This document shows positions 26,350-34,865 of a stretch of DNA of 49,706 bases, piece after piece. Location: NCBI GenBank assembly GCA_027592745.1, contig JAQCLG010000006.1, forward strand, positions 1 through 49,706. The letters run 5' to 3'. Positions within the stretch are counted from its first letter, which is position 1, and each line of letters opens with the position of its first letter. The position numbers and the translations under genes were made by a program. Source of the DNA: Pseudomonadota bacterium. Its GTDB lineage: Bacteria; Pseudomonadota; Alphaproteobacteria; SP197. A model generated the notes under the pieces. That model was not told the DNA's origin. It ran no database searches and worked only from the letters and a program-made list of their open reading frames with translations.

Positions 26350-26952
26350 TCACGCAAGTTCGATCAGGATTTCCGTGGGACCGCCCGGGTCGTTGATATT
26401 CCAGCCGGGGCCGGTCAGGTCGTAGGGACAGGACGACACGGCGCAGACCAGGTCCATGCGGGCCTCGAGCACGACATGGGCACCCGCCTTGGCCACGGGT
26501 GCGGCGGGTGTCGCGAAGATGAATCCGTCCGTCACCGTCGTTGTCGTGAAGAAGTTGACCGCGGGCGGCGGGATCGGGACCTCAAGGTTCAGTCGGGCCA
26601 TGGCCTCCACGAGGTTGCCCACGCAACTGCGGTGTTCGGGCACACCGAACTGTGCGTAGCGGATGGGATCGCAGGGCGCGATCAGCAGGTCGTGAACCCC
26701 ATCGGCGCCATCCTCAATCATCTCCAGCATCGGTTCGCGCAGGCGGCTGAGGAGAGTGTCGCCCACCCGCGGGTGCAGGGAGCGCGTCGGCATCCAGGTG
26801 TGAAGCGGCGAGAGCCAGTCGGTCATGTCGCCGTCGCGGAAGGCGAAGAAATCCGCCGACTGCCGGCCCTTGGGTGTCGTCAGGCGAACACGGCGGCCTT
26901 CGGCGAGGTGGAAGGCCAGGCCCTCTCCTGGCGGGACGGTCATGACGCTCAT
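26350..26952 (-). CDS. DUF1989 urea-carboxylase-associated-type protein
   Basis: A 200-residue DUF1989 protein. Family segments are GEGLAFHLAEGRRVRLTTPKGRQ, QSADFFAF, GVHDLLIAPCDP, PPPAVNFFTTTTV, GAHVVLEARMDLVCAVSSCPYD and the terminal DPGGPTEI. Paired DUF1989 proteins near urea/guanidine carboxylase are now known as carboxyguanidine deiminase subunits; here only one copy is present and there is no carboxylase, so another amidine, carbamate or imine hydrolysis is possible. It lies 47 bp before the M24 gene and 37 bp after the molybdo-oxidoreductase gene. Confidence 0.83.
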   Translation of the reverse strand: MSVMTVPPGEGLAFHLAEGRRVRLTTPKGRQSADFFAFRDGDMTDWLSPLHTWMPTRSLHPRVGDTLLSRLREPMLEMIEDGADGVHDLLIAPCDPIRYAQFGVPEHRSCVGNLVEAMARLNLEVPIPPPAVNFFTTTTVTDGFIFATPAAPVAKAGAHVVLEARMDLVCAVSSCPYDLTGPGWNINDPGGPTEILIELA

Positions 26953-26989
26953 GGTTCTTTCTCCTGAGGTATGATGTGACCTGCGCGAT

Positions 26990-28951
26990 TCAGCCGCTGA
27001 CGGCGGGGGCGGGTGCCGCGGCGGCGACGGTAACGAAGGTGTCGTTGTAGGCCGGCTGGCCGCCGGCGGACCAGCGCGACGGGGTCAGTATGTTCGAGAG
27101 CGCCGCGGTCTCGCGTGGCTGGCTCCACCACTTGCCCACCAGGGTGACGGCACCGCTGCGGATGACGTCGGTCACCAGAAGTTGAACCCGGATCTCGCCA
27201 CGCTCGTTGCTGATTGCCACCAGCTGACCACTGCTGAGCCCGCGCAGGTTGGCGTCGTCGGGGTGCATCTCCAGGGCCGGGACGCCCTGGGCCTTTCGCT
27301 GGCGCGGCATGTTCGCAAAGCTCGAATTGAGGAAGTAGTGCGACTTCGGCGTCAGCAGCCTAAGGGCGTCCGAGGTGACCGGAGCGGGATCGTCGCCGGC
27401 GAATCGCAGCGCCACCGGGCTTTTTGAAGGGTCGGGGCGTGGCGGCGAGAGCTTCAGCCAGCCCGCCTGCTGCAACGCCTCGATGGAGAGGCCGTCCGGC
27501 AGGGCGGTGGCCGCGATCTCCTCGTCGCTCTGGCCAAAGGCTTCGTGATCGAGCCCCAGGCGTGGCGCGAGAAGGCGCATGATCTCGCCATGGGACTTGG
27601 CTTCGCCCCGCGGAGCCACGGCCGGATTGTTGACCGTGAGATAGTGATGGCCCCAGGCGCCCACGATATCGAAATGCTCGAGCTGGGTGGTCGCCGGCAG
27701 CACGATGTCGGCATAGAGCGCGGTATCGGTCATGAAGTGTTCGAGAACGACGGTGAAGAGGTCCTCGCGCGCCAGGCCGCGACGCACCCGCCCGCTGTCG
27801 ACCTGGACCACGGCGGGATTCATGCACCACACCATCAGGCCCTTGACGGGCGGATCGAGGTCGGTGAGCGCCGGCCCCAGGGCGGAGAGATCGATGCTGC
27901 GCTGCGGACCGGGTGCGAGGTCGCCACGGGCCGCAGCGCCTTCATCGAAGGCCGGCGCATCGAAGATGAAAAGACCGCCACCGCGGTGTCTCCAATGGCC
28001 CCCGAGCATGGCGAGCGCCGAAAGCGAACGCACGAAAGCTTCGCCGCGCACGGTCTGCTGTGGTGCGACCCCGGCGCGCAGTACGGCGGGTCGCGCCGTG
28101 GCAAACTCCCGCGCCAGGCCGACCACGACGCGCGCATCGATGCCGCAGGCCTCTGCAACCCGTTCGGGCGTCCAGGCCGCCACCTGTTCGCACAGGGCAT
28201 CGAAGTCCGCGGCGGTTGCCCGGGCATAGTCGAGATCGGCCAGGCCTTCGGCCAGCATGACATGGGCAAGGCCCGCCGCCAGGATCGCATCGCTGCCGGG
28301 CCGGATGGCGATGTGCTGGTCGCATTGCTCCGCGGTGCGCGTGCGCCGCGGGTCGATGCAGACGACGCGTGTACCGTGCCTCTGGCGCGCCTGCTTGATG
28401 AACTGCCAGTGATGATGGCAGGTCGACAGCATGTTCACGCCCCACAGCACGATGAAACGGCTGTCGGCGATCTCCTCCGGGTCGAAGCCCATCGGATGCC
28501 CCTCGGCGTGGAGCACGCTCATGGATGCACCGCAGACTTCGCCATGCAGCTTGCAGGCGCCCAGTGCATGGAACAGGCGCATGGGCGCCTGGCGCTGCAC
28601 CACGCCCATCGAACCCAGGTAGAACAGCGGCATGAGTGCGCCGGGACCATGGTCGGCAATGATCGCCTTGAAGCGTCCGGCTATGGCGTCGAGAGCTTCC
28701 TCCCAGCCGATGCGTTCGAAGCTGCCGCTGCCCTTGGGGCCGGTCCGGCGGAGGGGGTGAAGCAGGCGGTCGGGTGCGTAGGTGCGAGCCTGGTAGTCGT
28801 TGACCTTGGCGCACAGCACCCCGCGTGTCATGGGATGGTCCCGTGCGCCCTCGACCTTGGTGACCTTGCCGTCCTCGACATGGGCGACCCAGGCGCAGGT
28901 GTCCTGGCAATCCAGCGGGCAGCAGCCCTTGATGGTCGTCGTCGCCCGCAT
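26990..28951 (-). CDS. Molybdopterin-dependent oxidoreductase (formate-dehydrogenase/BisC superfamily)
   Basis: A 653-residue member of the DMSO-reductase/formate-dehydrogenase superfamily. [4Fe-4S] motif: CCPLDCQDTC plus GVLCAKV. Cofactor-binding segments: SRFIVLWGVNMLST, VVCIDPRRTRTA, MVWCMNPAVV, ADIVLPATTQLEHFD, and the C-terminal dinucleotide-binding domain ending near SRWSAGGQPAYNDTFV. The electron partner and substrate are not evident; formate oxidation is one option. The start at 28951 (GAGG eight bases upstream) gives the usual family N-terminus; an ATG at 29038 with GAGG upstream, 8 bp after the Rieske stop, would add 29 residues. Third gene of the SBP3 operon. Confidence 0.85.
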   Translation of the reverse strand: MRATTTIKGCCPLDCQDTCAWVAHVEDGKVTKVEGARDHPMTRGVLCAKVNDYQARTYAPDRLLHPLRRTGPKGSGSFERIGWEEALDAIAGRFKAIIADHGPGALMPLFYLGSMGVVQRQAPMRLFHALGACKLHGEVCGASMSVLHAEGHPMGFDPEEIADSRFIVLWGVNMLSTCHHHWQFIKQARQRHGTRVVCIDPRRTRTAEQCDQHIAIRPGSDAILAAGLAHVMLAEGLADLDYARATAADFDALCEQVAAWTPERVAEACGIDARVVVGLAREFATARPAVLRAGVAPQQTVRGEAFVRSLSALAMLGGHWRHRGGGLFIFDAPAFDEGAAARGDLAPGPQRSIDLSALGPALTDLDPPVKGLMVWCMNPAVVQVDSGRVRRGLAREDLFTVVLEHFMTDTALYADIVLPATTQLEHFDIVGAWGHHYLTVNNPAVAPRGEAKSHGEIMRLLAPRLGLDHEAFGQSDEEIAATALPDGLSIEALQQAGWLKLSPPRPDPSKSPVALRFAGDDPAPVTSDALRLLTPKSHYFLNSSFANMPRQRKAQGVPALEMHPDDANLRGLSSGQLVAISNERGEIRVQLLVTDVIRSGAVTLVGKWWSQPRETAALSNILTPSRWSAGGQPAYNDTFVTVAAAAPAPAVSG

Positions 28952-29046
28952 GATACCCGCCTCGTCTGGCACTGTACCGGTGAAGTGTGGAGCCTTGGCG
29001 CACTGAATGGAACACGAGGAAGCACCAGGCTTGGCCATCACACGCC

Positions 29047-30270
29047 TCAGGATCCTGCCGCAAACGCTCCCTCTTGCCGAACCGCGAGCGCAATCTGGCG
29101 ATGGTAGTGGATGGTTCCCTTGTCCCAGTAGGGTGCCATTCGTCCGCCGTCGTAAGCCTCGCAGGTGCGACCTTCCTGAAGCCGGCGGCAGATTCCTTCG
29201 TCCTCGGCATTGAGCCCCGCCCAGTCGCTGTAGAGGCGGGCCCGTTGTTTCGAGAACTGTGATGCGCGCGCTGCATCGCCGACGTAGTAGAACCACATGT
29301 GCATGATGGTGCGGTCGTGAGCGACGGGCTCGAACAGGACCGCCTGGACACTCTCGGGATAGACATTGATCGCGAAGTTGGGGAACACCAGCCCAAAGAC
29401 CATGCTGTTGGCCAGATCGTCCCGCAGGCCCGGCTGCTTGGGCAGGTCTAGATCGGCCTGCTCGACGGAAATTCCGCTGCTGGCTCCCTCGAAGCTGTAG
29501 CCGTTGAACATGTGGCATCCCCCGGGCCACATAGCGCGGCGCACCTCGTCGGACATTGCGACGTCGAGCTCGGGATGGACGGCGAACACATGGTAGAAAT
29601 CGCAGTAGTTCTCGACCACCAGCTTCCAGTTGCTCTGAAACTCGAAGCGCATGGCGTCCTCGGAGCGGCGAAAAACCGAGAGGTCGTGGCCGTCGAATTC
29701 ACGCACGACCGGAGCGATGAATTCTTCAAATGCTCCGGCCCTGCCATCCAGGTTGACAAAGACCCAGTCGTGCCAAGTCTCGCTGCGGATCTCGAACAGC
29801 CTGGCCTCTTCGGGACTGCTGTTGCAGCGTGTCTGGTGCATCTTCGGACCGTGATAGTGGGGCCGGCCGTGGAGTGTTCCATCCAGGCCGTACGACCATG
29901 CGTGATAGGGGCAGGTCAGGACGGCCTTGCCGTGCAGTTCGTCGGTGACGAGGCGCGCGCCCCGATGCGGACAGACATTGTGGAACACGCGGACGGAGTG
30001 GTCACGGGCACGAGCCAGGAACACCGGACGCCCGGCCACAGTGATCGGAAGCACGTCCCCGGGTTCCGGTACGAGGCTGGCCGGCGCCGCAAAGGCCCAA
30101 GTCCTCGGGAACAGCCGCGCACGCTCGAGTTCATGAAACGACGGATCTGTGAACGCCGCGTTCGGCAATCCCCGGGCCTGTGCCGTGTCGAGGTCCAGCC
30201 TGGCGAGCACGTCGTCCGAGACCGTTGCCCAAGGGCCGGTTTCCTGATGGTCCAGACTTCCAAGAATCAT
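29047..30270 (-). CDS. Rieske non-haem iron oxygenase, alpha subunit type (copy 2)
   Basis: A 407-residue Rieske oxygenase, similar in layout to the one at 17.3 kb. [2Fe-2S] ligands Cys100/His102 (NVCPHRGA) and Cys120/His123 (TCPYHAWSYG); mononuclear iron motif ENYCDFYHVFAVHP. As with copy 1 the motif spacing is that of quaternary-ammonium demethylases; the true substrate is unknown and no reductase is nearby. The start at 30270 has AGAAGG nine bases upstream; the frame continues further without conserved sequence. It follows SBP3 by 86 bp and precedes the molybdo-oxidoreductase. Confidence 0.87.
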   Translation of the reverse strand: MILGSLDHQETGPWATVSDDVLARLDLDTAQARGLPNAAFTDPSFHELERARLFPRTWAFAAPASLVPEPGDVLPITVAGRPVFLARARDHSVRVFHNVCPHRGARLVTDELHGKAVLTCPYHAWSYGLDGTLHGRPHYHGPKMHQTRCNSSPEEARLFEIRSETWHDWVFVNLDGRAGAFEEFIAPVVREFDGHDLSVFRRSEDAMRFEFQSNWKLVVENYCDFYHVFAVHPELDVAMSDEVRRAMWPGGCHMFNGYSFEGASSGISVEQADLDLPKQPGLRDDLANSMVFGLVFPNFAINVYPESVQAVLFEPVAHDRTIMHMWFYYVGDAARASQFSKQRARLYSDWAGLNAEDEGICRRLQEGRTCEAYDGGRMAPYWDKGTIHYHRQIALAVRQEGAFAAGS

Positions 30271-30356
30271 GATCCTGACCTTCTTACTTGATTCTCCGCG
30301 TTGACCGGTAGCCGGCCGACCCGTGGTTCTACGGCGCGCAGTTGCCGGCCCCGGCG

Positions 30357-31484
30357 TCACATGCCGGTCTTAACCTCGTCGAACATTTCGACATACTTCA
30401 CGAGAAGGCTGGGCTCCCACGACCGGTAGGGAGTCGAGTTCGCCAGATAGCTTTCGATGTCGCCAGCAAGACCCATGGCTTCCAGGATCGCTGGGTCGAC
30501 GATTTCGTATGTCAGCCTGTTGGCGTGGCCGTAGCCATAGACCTCGACCAAGTACTTGCCGGCCTCTGGAGAGTTCCAGGCGTTGATGAAGTCGTAGGCG
30601 GCCTGCTCATCGCCGCCTCCGCGAGACGACATCACGAGACCGCATACCCACGAGATGATGCCGCCTGCGGGATCGTTCATGTAGGCCACCGGCAAACCCT
30701 GCTCCTGCAGGCGGTACACCGGTGCGCTCCACAGATAGCAGGCTTCGAGTTCCCCCGAAGCCAGCATGCTTTCGGCATCGGTCTCGGAGGTCCAGTAGGT
30801 CCTCAGAAGTTCCTTCTGCTCCGACAGGACCTCCTTCATGGCGGCTATCTGCGTGTCGGTGACGGCAGTGGTGTCCTTGATGCCGAGGATGATCGCGGCG
30901 TACGCCACGGCAGCCTCGAGCGAATCCCACATGCCGATCTTCCCGGCCAGTGCCGGATCCTGGAGCAGTCGCCAGCCCAGCTCATCGGCCCGTACCGGGT
31001 CGATCCGGTCGGTGCGATAGGCGACCGAGTGGCTGCCCCAGTCGTTGGGAAGGAAGATCGGCTGACCGTCGATCGTGTTTCCGGGAATGTCCCTCAGTGC
31101 GGGGATCAACTCGTTCCAGTGAGTCAGGCGCGAAGGATCCATCGGCTTGATGAGGCCGGCGTCATACCATCGCGACACGCTCGTGCTGCATGGGTGCACC
31201 ACGTCGGCGGTATAGCCGCCCATCAGTTTGGCAAAGGCTTCTTCCTCGTCGGCGAAGAATGCGGTGTCGGGAGAACTGCCGTACTTCTGGATATAACTGG
31301 GATGAAGCTCCGGAATCTCATACCCCGCCCATGTGAAGTAGGTCATATCGGCTTCGGCTCGAGCCGAGGTTGCTCCCAGAGGGATGGCCACCATGGCCAG
31401 GCCCAGGGATGCAAGTCTGGCATGGAAGTCACGCCGGTCGAGGCACTCCAGAAGATGCGTAGCGGCGACCGTCTTGCTGTCCAT
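30357..31484 (-). CDS. SBP3: polyamine-type extracellular solute-binding protein (intact)
   Basis: An intact 375-residue PotD-like binding protein. The leader has a twin arginine (LDRRDFHARLASLG) and ends near TSARA-EADMTYFTWAGYE. Conserved with the paralogues: VVHPCSTSVSRWYDAGLI, PMDPSRLTHWNEL, SVAYRTDRIDP, YLWSAPVYRL, VYGYGHANR. Periplasmic; the ligand is probably a small cationic or zwitterionic amine, by analogy only. First gene of the SBP3 / Rieske / molybdo-oxidoreductase / DUF1989 / M24 operon, divergent from a LysR gene. No ABC membrane or ATPase gene is in the window. Confidence 0.9.
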   Translation of the reverse strand: MDSKTVAATHLLECLDRRDFHARLASLGLAMVAIPLGATSARAEADMTYFTWAGYEIPELHPSYIQKYGSSPDTAFFADEEEAFAKLMGGYTADVVHPCSTSVSRWYDAGLIKPMDPSRLTHWNELIPALRDIPGNTIDGQPIFLPNDWGSHSVAYRTDRIDPVRADELGWRLLQDPALAGKIGMWDSLEAAVAYAAIILGIKDTTAVTDTQIAAMKEVLSEQKELLRTYWTSETDAESMLASGELEACYLWSAPVYRLQEQGLPVAYMNDPAGGIISWVCGLVMSSRGGGDEQAAYDFINAWNSPEAGKYLVEVYGYGHANRLTYEIVDPAILEAMGLAGDIESYLANSTPYRSWEPSLLVKYVEMFDEVKTGM

Positions 31485-31657
31485 TTTTTCCCCCGATCAA
31501 TTGGCAAATGCTGCAGTTGTGAGCCCAGAGCCTCTTCCGCAGGCCCCGGAATGTCAGTGGATTGTCTCGTTTGTTACCCCAGGTGCGGAAGATACATAAG
31601 GCAACCTAATCAAACTGAAATGATGCGAACCTGAAGTCTCATGCCGAAGCAGGAAGA

Positions 31658-31676
31658 AAGTTTCGCCACAAAACTT
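31658..31676. promoter_or_regulatory. Inverted repeat in the SBP3-LysR divergent region
   Basis: AAGTTT-N7-AAACTT, a perfect 6-bp inverted repeat in the 263-bp space between SBP3 and the LysR gene. It may be the SBP3-side regulator site. Confidence 0.35.
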
Positions 31677-31721
31677 AGGAATTCCTGCGCTCGTGCCGAC
31701 TCAAATTTCTTCCAGCAAGGC

Positions 31722-31736
31722 ATAAGTCTGTCTTAT
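31722..31736. promoter_or_regulatory. LysR-type T-N11-A box
   Basis: ATAAG-TCTGT-CTTAT, a perfect inverted repeat with the T-N11-A form of LysR-family sites, starting 26 bp before the LysR ATG (31748). Its place over the LysR gene's own promoter suggests autoregulation plus control of the divergent SBP3 operon. Confidence 0.5.
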
Positions 31737-31747
31737 AGAATGTCGCC

Positions 31748-32662
31748 ATGCCGGATCGCATGCCATCCCTGCGGGCCTTGCGGGCCTTTGAAGCCGTCGC
31801 GCGGCATCTGAGCTTCAGCAAGGCTGCCGAGGAACTGCACGTCAGTCAGGCAGCGGTAAGCCAGCAAATCAAGGCGCTTGAACTCGAGCTGGGCGGGCTA
31901 CTGCTTCGTCGCGGGAGCAGGCAAGTCGAGCTCACCGACACGGGTCGGGTCGGGCTGATCGAGATTCGGGAGAGCTTCGATCTCATGGCGCGCGGGGTCA
32001 GACGCATGCGCGCCCATCTTGAGAGACAGCTCCTTACCATTCGGGTGGAGCCGACCTTCGCCGCGACCTGGCTCGTTGCCAGGCTCGATCAGTTTCGCAG
32101 GGCCAATGAGGAACTCGACGTCCTGATCGACACCTCACTCGAGTTCCCGGATTTTGACAGGGAAGGCATCGACATCGCCATCTGCTTCGGAACCGGAGAC
32201 CATCCCAGGCTCGAAGGCCAGTTGCTTTTCCGCGATGTCGTGTTTCCCGTTTGCAGTCCGAGGCTGCTCCATGGCCTCAAGCCGCTGAACTCCCCAGCGG
32301 ATCTCGCACACCATACCCTGCTGCACTTGGAGACCGTTCCGGGCTACGAGGATTGGCCCTACTGGCACGGATGGTTGCGCGCCATGGGAGCGGAAAAGGT
32401 GGACGCCAGCCACGGCATGCGTTTCACGGATCATGCGGTGGCACTGCAGGCAGCCGTCGAAGGTGAGGGCGTGGCGTTGGGGACCACCGCCCTGGTTGCC
32501 GATTACATTGCCAGCGGACGCCTTGTCGCGCCCTTCGAGGAACACATCGTGACGAAGTTTGGCTACTATCTGGTTTGGCCTGGTGCCTTGGCTGCGGCGC
32601 CCAAGATCGTTGCGTTCCGGAACTGGATCTTCGGAGCGGCCAGCATGGTCAGGCCGGGTTGA
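31748..32662 (+). CDS. LysR-family regulator (GcvA-like), copy 1
   Basis: A 304-residue LTTR. N-terminal winged helix: LRAFEAVARHLSFSKAAEELHVSQAAV...; the GcvA-type look continues in LLLRRGSRQVELTDTG. The effector domain holds RVEPTFAATWLVARLDQF, ICFGTGDHPRLEGQLLF and FPVCSPRLL. It is divergent from the SBP3 operon and probably regulates it through the box at 31722-31736. It converges on the TMADH-like gene with 39 bp between. ATG at 31748 is used; MPSLRALRAF four codons on is also possible. Confidence 0.88.
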   Translation: MPDRMPSLRALRAFEAVARHLSFSKAAEELHVSQAAVSQQIKALELELGGLLLRRGSRQVELTDTGRVGLIEIRESFDLMARGVRRMRAHLERQLLTIRVEPTFAATWLVARLDQFRRANEELDVLIDTSLEFPDFDREGIDIAICFGTGDHPRLEGQLLFRDVVFPVCSPRLLHGLKPLNSPADLAHHTLLHLETVPGYEDWPYWHGWLRAMGAEKVDASHGMRFTDHAVALQAAVEGEGVALGTTALVADYIASGRLVAPFEEHIVTKFGYYLVWPGALAAAPKIVAFRNWIFGAASMVRPG

Positions 32663-32701
32663 GGTACGCAGACAACGTTTCAGCCGCGCCGCGGCGGCCT
32701 G

Positions 32702-34786
32702 TCACGAGGCCGCTGCGGCCTCGATGACATGGCGCTCGCGGCGGAAGGGCACATCGCAGGGATCGACGGCCGTGCCGAGTTCCCTGGCGTAGCGGTGGCC
32801 CTCGTAGACGGCCGTCGCAATGATGCCGGGGGCGAGGCAGTCGCCGACCCTGCGCAGCGTGCCGATCGCAGCCCCGGGTGTCGCCTCGAGCACCTGCGCA
32901 AGCTCACGATACAACCCTTCTTCGGGCGTGCGTGAGGTCACCATGACAATGCCGTCGGCCTGCCGTTCGCTCTCTTGCCTCTGGACCGAGTTCCACAGCA
33001 AGGCCTGCCCAGCCTCCACGGCGATCAGTGTCGTGTTGGGCAGCATGGTCACGCCGGCTTCCGCGAGCCGGTCCTGATTGGCTCCGTGCTCCAGGGTGTG
33101 GACCATCCACGCGGCGATCCGGGGCAGGGGGGTGGCGAGGCTGACCTCGTAGCCTTCGGCGCTCAGCAGTTCGGCAATCACGCTGGCCATGTAGTAGTGG
33201 TCGTCGTCGAACAGCAGCACCCCGGGGCCCGGCGGACGGCGCCCGGCCAGGATGTCGTCGGGTGTGAGGACATGCGCGGCCCCGGTGCCCGGGACCGGTT
33301 CGCTCAGGTGGCGGCCATAGCCGTCGCGCCGCCAGGTGGCGCCGGTCGCGATCGCGACATGGTCGGCCCCCAGCTCGATGATCTGTGCCGCCGTCATGCG
33401 GCTGGAGCGGTAGACCTCGACATTGGTCATCTTCTGGATCTGGCCAATACGGTAGTCCCGCACGCGCGCCCATGCGGAAAGGCCGGGAAGTCTGCTTTCG
33501 CGGCTGACCCGCCCGCCGAGTTCCTCGCCGGCTTCGGCCAGCGTGACGCGGTAACCCCGCAGCCCGGCCACCCGCGCGGCCTCCAGCCCTGCGGGGCCGG
33601 CGCCCACGATCAGGACGTGCTCGTCCGCCTGGGCGGGGGCCGCAGTTTCGGGATGCCAGCCCTTGCGCCATTCCTCGCTGAAGGTCGGGTTCTGGGTGCA
33701 GCGCGCCGGGGCCGTCATCTGGGTCCAGCCGACGCAGACGTTGCAACCGATGCACTCGCGGATGTCCTCGATACGGCCTTCCTCGACCTTCTTCGGGAGA
33801 AACGGGTCGGCGATCGAGGGACGCGCCGCACCGATCAGGTCGACAATGCCGCGGCGGATCGCCGAGACCATGGCGTCCGGCGACGTATAGCGGCCGACCG
33901 TGGAGACCGGCTTGGTCGTGACCTGCTTCACGAAGGCGACGTATTCCTCCTGGTAACCTTCCGGCGCGAAGCGCGAGGTCTTGGAATCGTTGTCCCAGTC
34001 GGCAACGTTGACGTCCCACAGGTCCGGAAGTTCGGCGAGCATCTCGACCGCCTCCCGGCCCTCGTTCTGCCACTCCAGGCCGTCCGGCCCCATCATCTCG
34101 TCGACGGCAAAGCGCACCGTGACGGCGGTGGTGTCGCCGATCGCCTCCTTGGTCTCCTCCAGCAGCTCGCGGAACAGGCGCAGCCGGTTCTCCAGGCTGC
34201 CGCCGTATTCGTCTGTGCGCTGGTTGTGCCGGCGGGCGAGGAAGTGGCTGGGCACCGTGCCGTCGTGGCCGGCATAGACGATGACCATGTCGAAGCCGAT
34301 GTCGCGCGCGCGGATCGCGGCCTGCCGGTGGGCCCGCCGGTAGGTGCGTATGTCCTCCTTGTCCATGGCGCGGGCCTGGATCGGCGCCAGGCTCCAGTTC
34401 ATCGGCCGATTCATCGGGCCGATCGGGATCTCGCGGCTGTAGAGGTTTGGCGTGTCGTGGCCGTTGTGGACCAGTTCGATGCCGGCAAGGCTGCCGTGGC
34501 GGTGCACTTCCTCGCACATGCGTCCGAGATAAACCTCGTCGCCGGAATCCCACATGTTGGTCTCGGCATAGGGCGAGGCATCGCCGCTGGCCAGGAAGTC
34601 GCATTGCTCGGTGCAGACGATGCCCCAGCCGCCCTCGGCCTTGGTGCCGCGCATGGCGATCATGGCGTTGGGAAAGACCCGGCCCATGCCGTTGCAATGG
34701 GGCACCTGGTAGAAGCGGTTCGGCGCGGTCACCGGACCGATCTTCAGTGGTTCGAACAGGATGTCGTAGCGGGGGTCGCGCGCCAT
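32702..34786 (-). CDS. Dimethylamine/trimethylamine dehydrogenase-like flavoprotein
   Basis: A 694-residue old-yellow-enzyme/2,4-dienoyl-CoA-reductase-type protein very like TMADH from its first residues (MARDPRYDILFEPLKIGP). Cys31 in YQVPHCNG matches the cysteine that carries covalent 6-S-cysteinyl FMN; CIGCNVCVGWTQMTAPARC is the [4Fe-4S] site; VLIVGAGPAGLEAARV is the ADP-binding domain. Where TMADH has Tyr60 in its aromatic bowl this protein has Gln (Gln61 counting Met, in CTEQCDF), as reported for dimethylamine dehydrogenase. Trp residues at the two other bowl positions appear nearby (ADWDND, VGWTQ). Expected reaction: secondary or tertiary amine to demethylated amine plus formaldehyde, with electrons to an ETF. 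N-methylproline-type demethylases are alternatives. It follows the methyltransferase by 79 bp. Confidence 0.88.
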   Translation of the reverse strand: MARDPRYDILFEPLKIGPVTAPNRFYQVPHCNGMGRVFPNAMIAMRGTKAEGGWGIVCTEQCDFLASGDASPYAETNMWDSGDEVYLGRMCEEVHRHGSLAGIELVHNGHDTPNLYSREIPIGPMNRPMNWSLAPIQARAMDKEDIRTYRRAHRQAAIRARDIGFDMVIVYAGHDGTVPSHFLARRHNQRTDEYGGSLENRLRLFRELLEETKEAIGDTTAVTVRFAVDEMMGPDGLEWQNEGREAVEMLAELPDLWDVNVADWDNDSKTSRFAPEGYQEEYVAFVKQVTTKPVSTVGRYTSPDAMVSAIRRGIVDLIGAARPSIADPFLPKKVEEGRIEDIRECIGCNVCVGWTQMTAPARCTQNPTFSEEWRKGWHPETAAPAQADEHVLIVGAGPAGLEAARVAGLRGYRVTLAEAGEELGGRVSRESRLPGLSAWARVRDYRIGQIQKMTNVEVYRSSRMTAAQIIELGADHVAIATGATWRRDGYGRHLSEPVPGTGAAHVLTPDDILAGRRPPGPGVLLFDDDHYYMASVIAELLSAEGYEVSLATPLPRIAAWMVHTLEHGANQDRLAEAGVTMLPNTTLIAVEAGQALLWNSVQRQESERQADGIVMVTSRTPEEGLYRELAQVLEATPGAAIGTLRRVGDCLAPGIIATAVYEGHRYARELGTAVDPCDVPFRRERHVIEAAAAS

Positions 34787-34865
34787 CTGGAAGTCTCCCG
34801 ATTGTCGTTGGGTGTCGTGCTGGGCCGGGACCGCGGGATCGCCCTGCGGCCCGGATGTCGGCCTT

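Noticed and set aside
28952-29530. N-terminal extension of the molybdopterin oxidoreductase to 29530
   Set aside because: Most of it overlaps the Rieske gene in another frame and has no conserved sequence; family-like sequence starts at 28951, with 29038 the only sensible alternative.
17324-30270. Naming the two Rieske proteins as glycine-betaine or carnitine monooxygenase
   Set aside because: Motif spacing fits that group, but no partner reductase or downstream dimethylglycine genes are linked, so a specific name is not supported.
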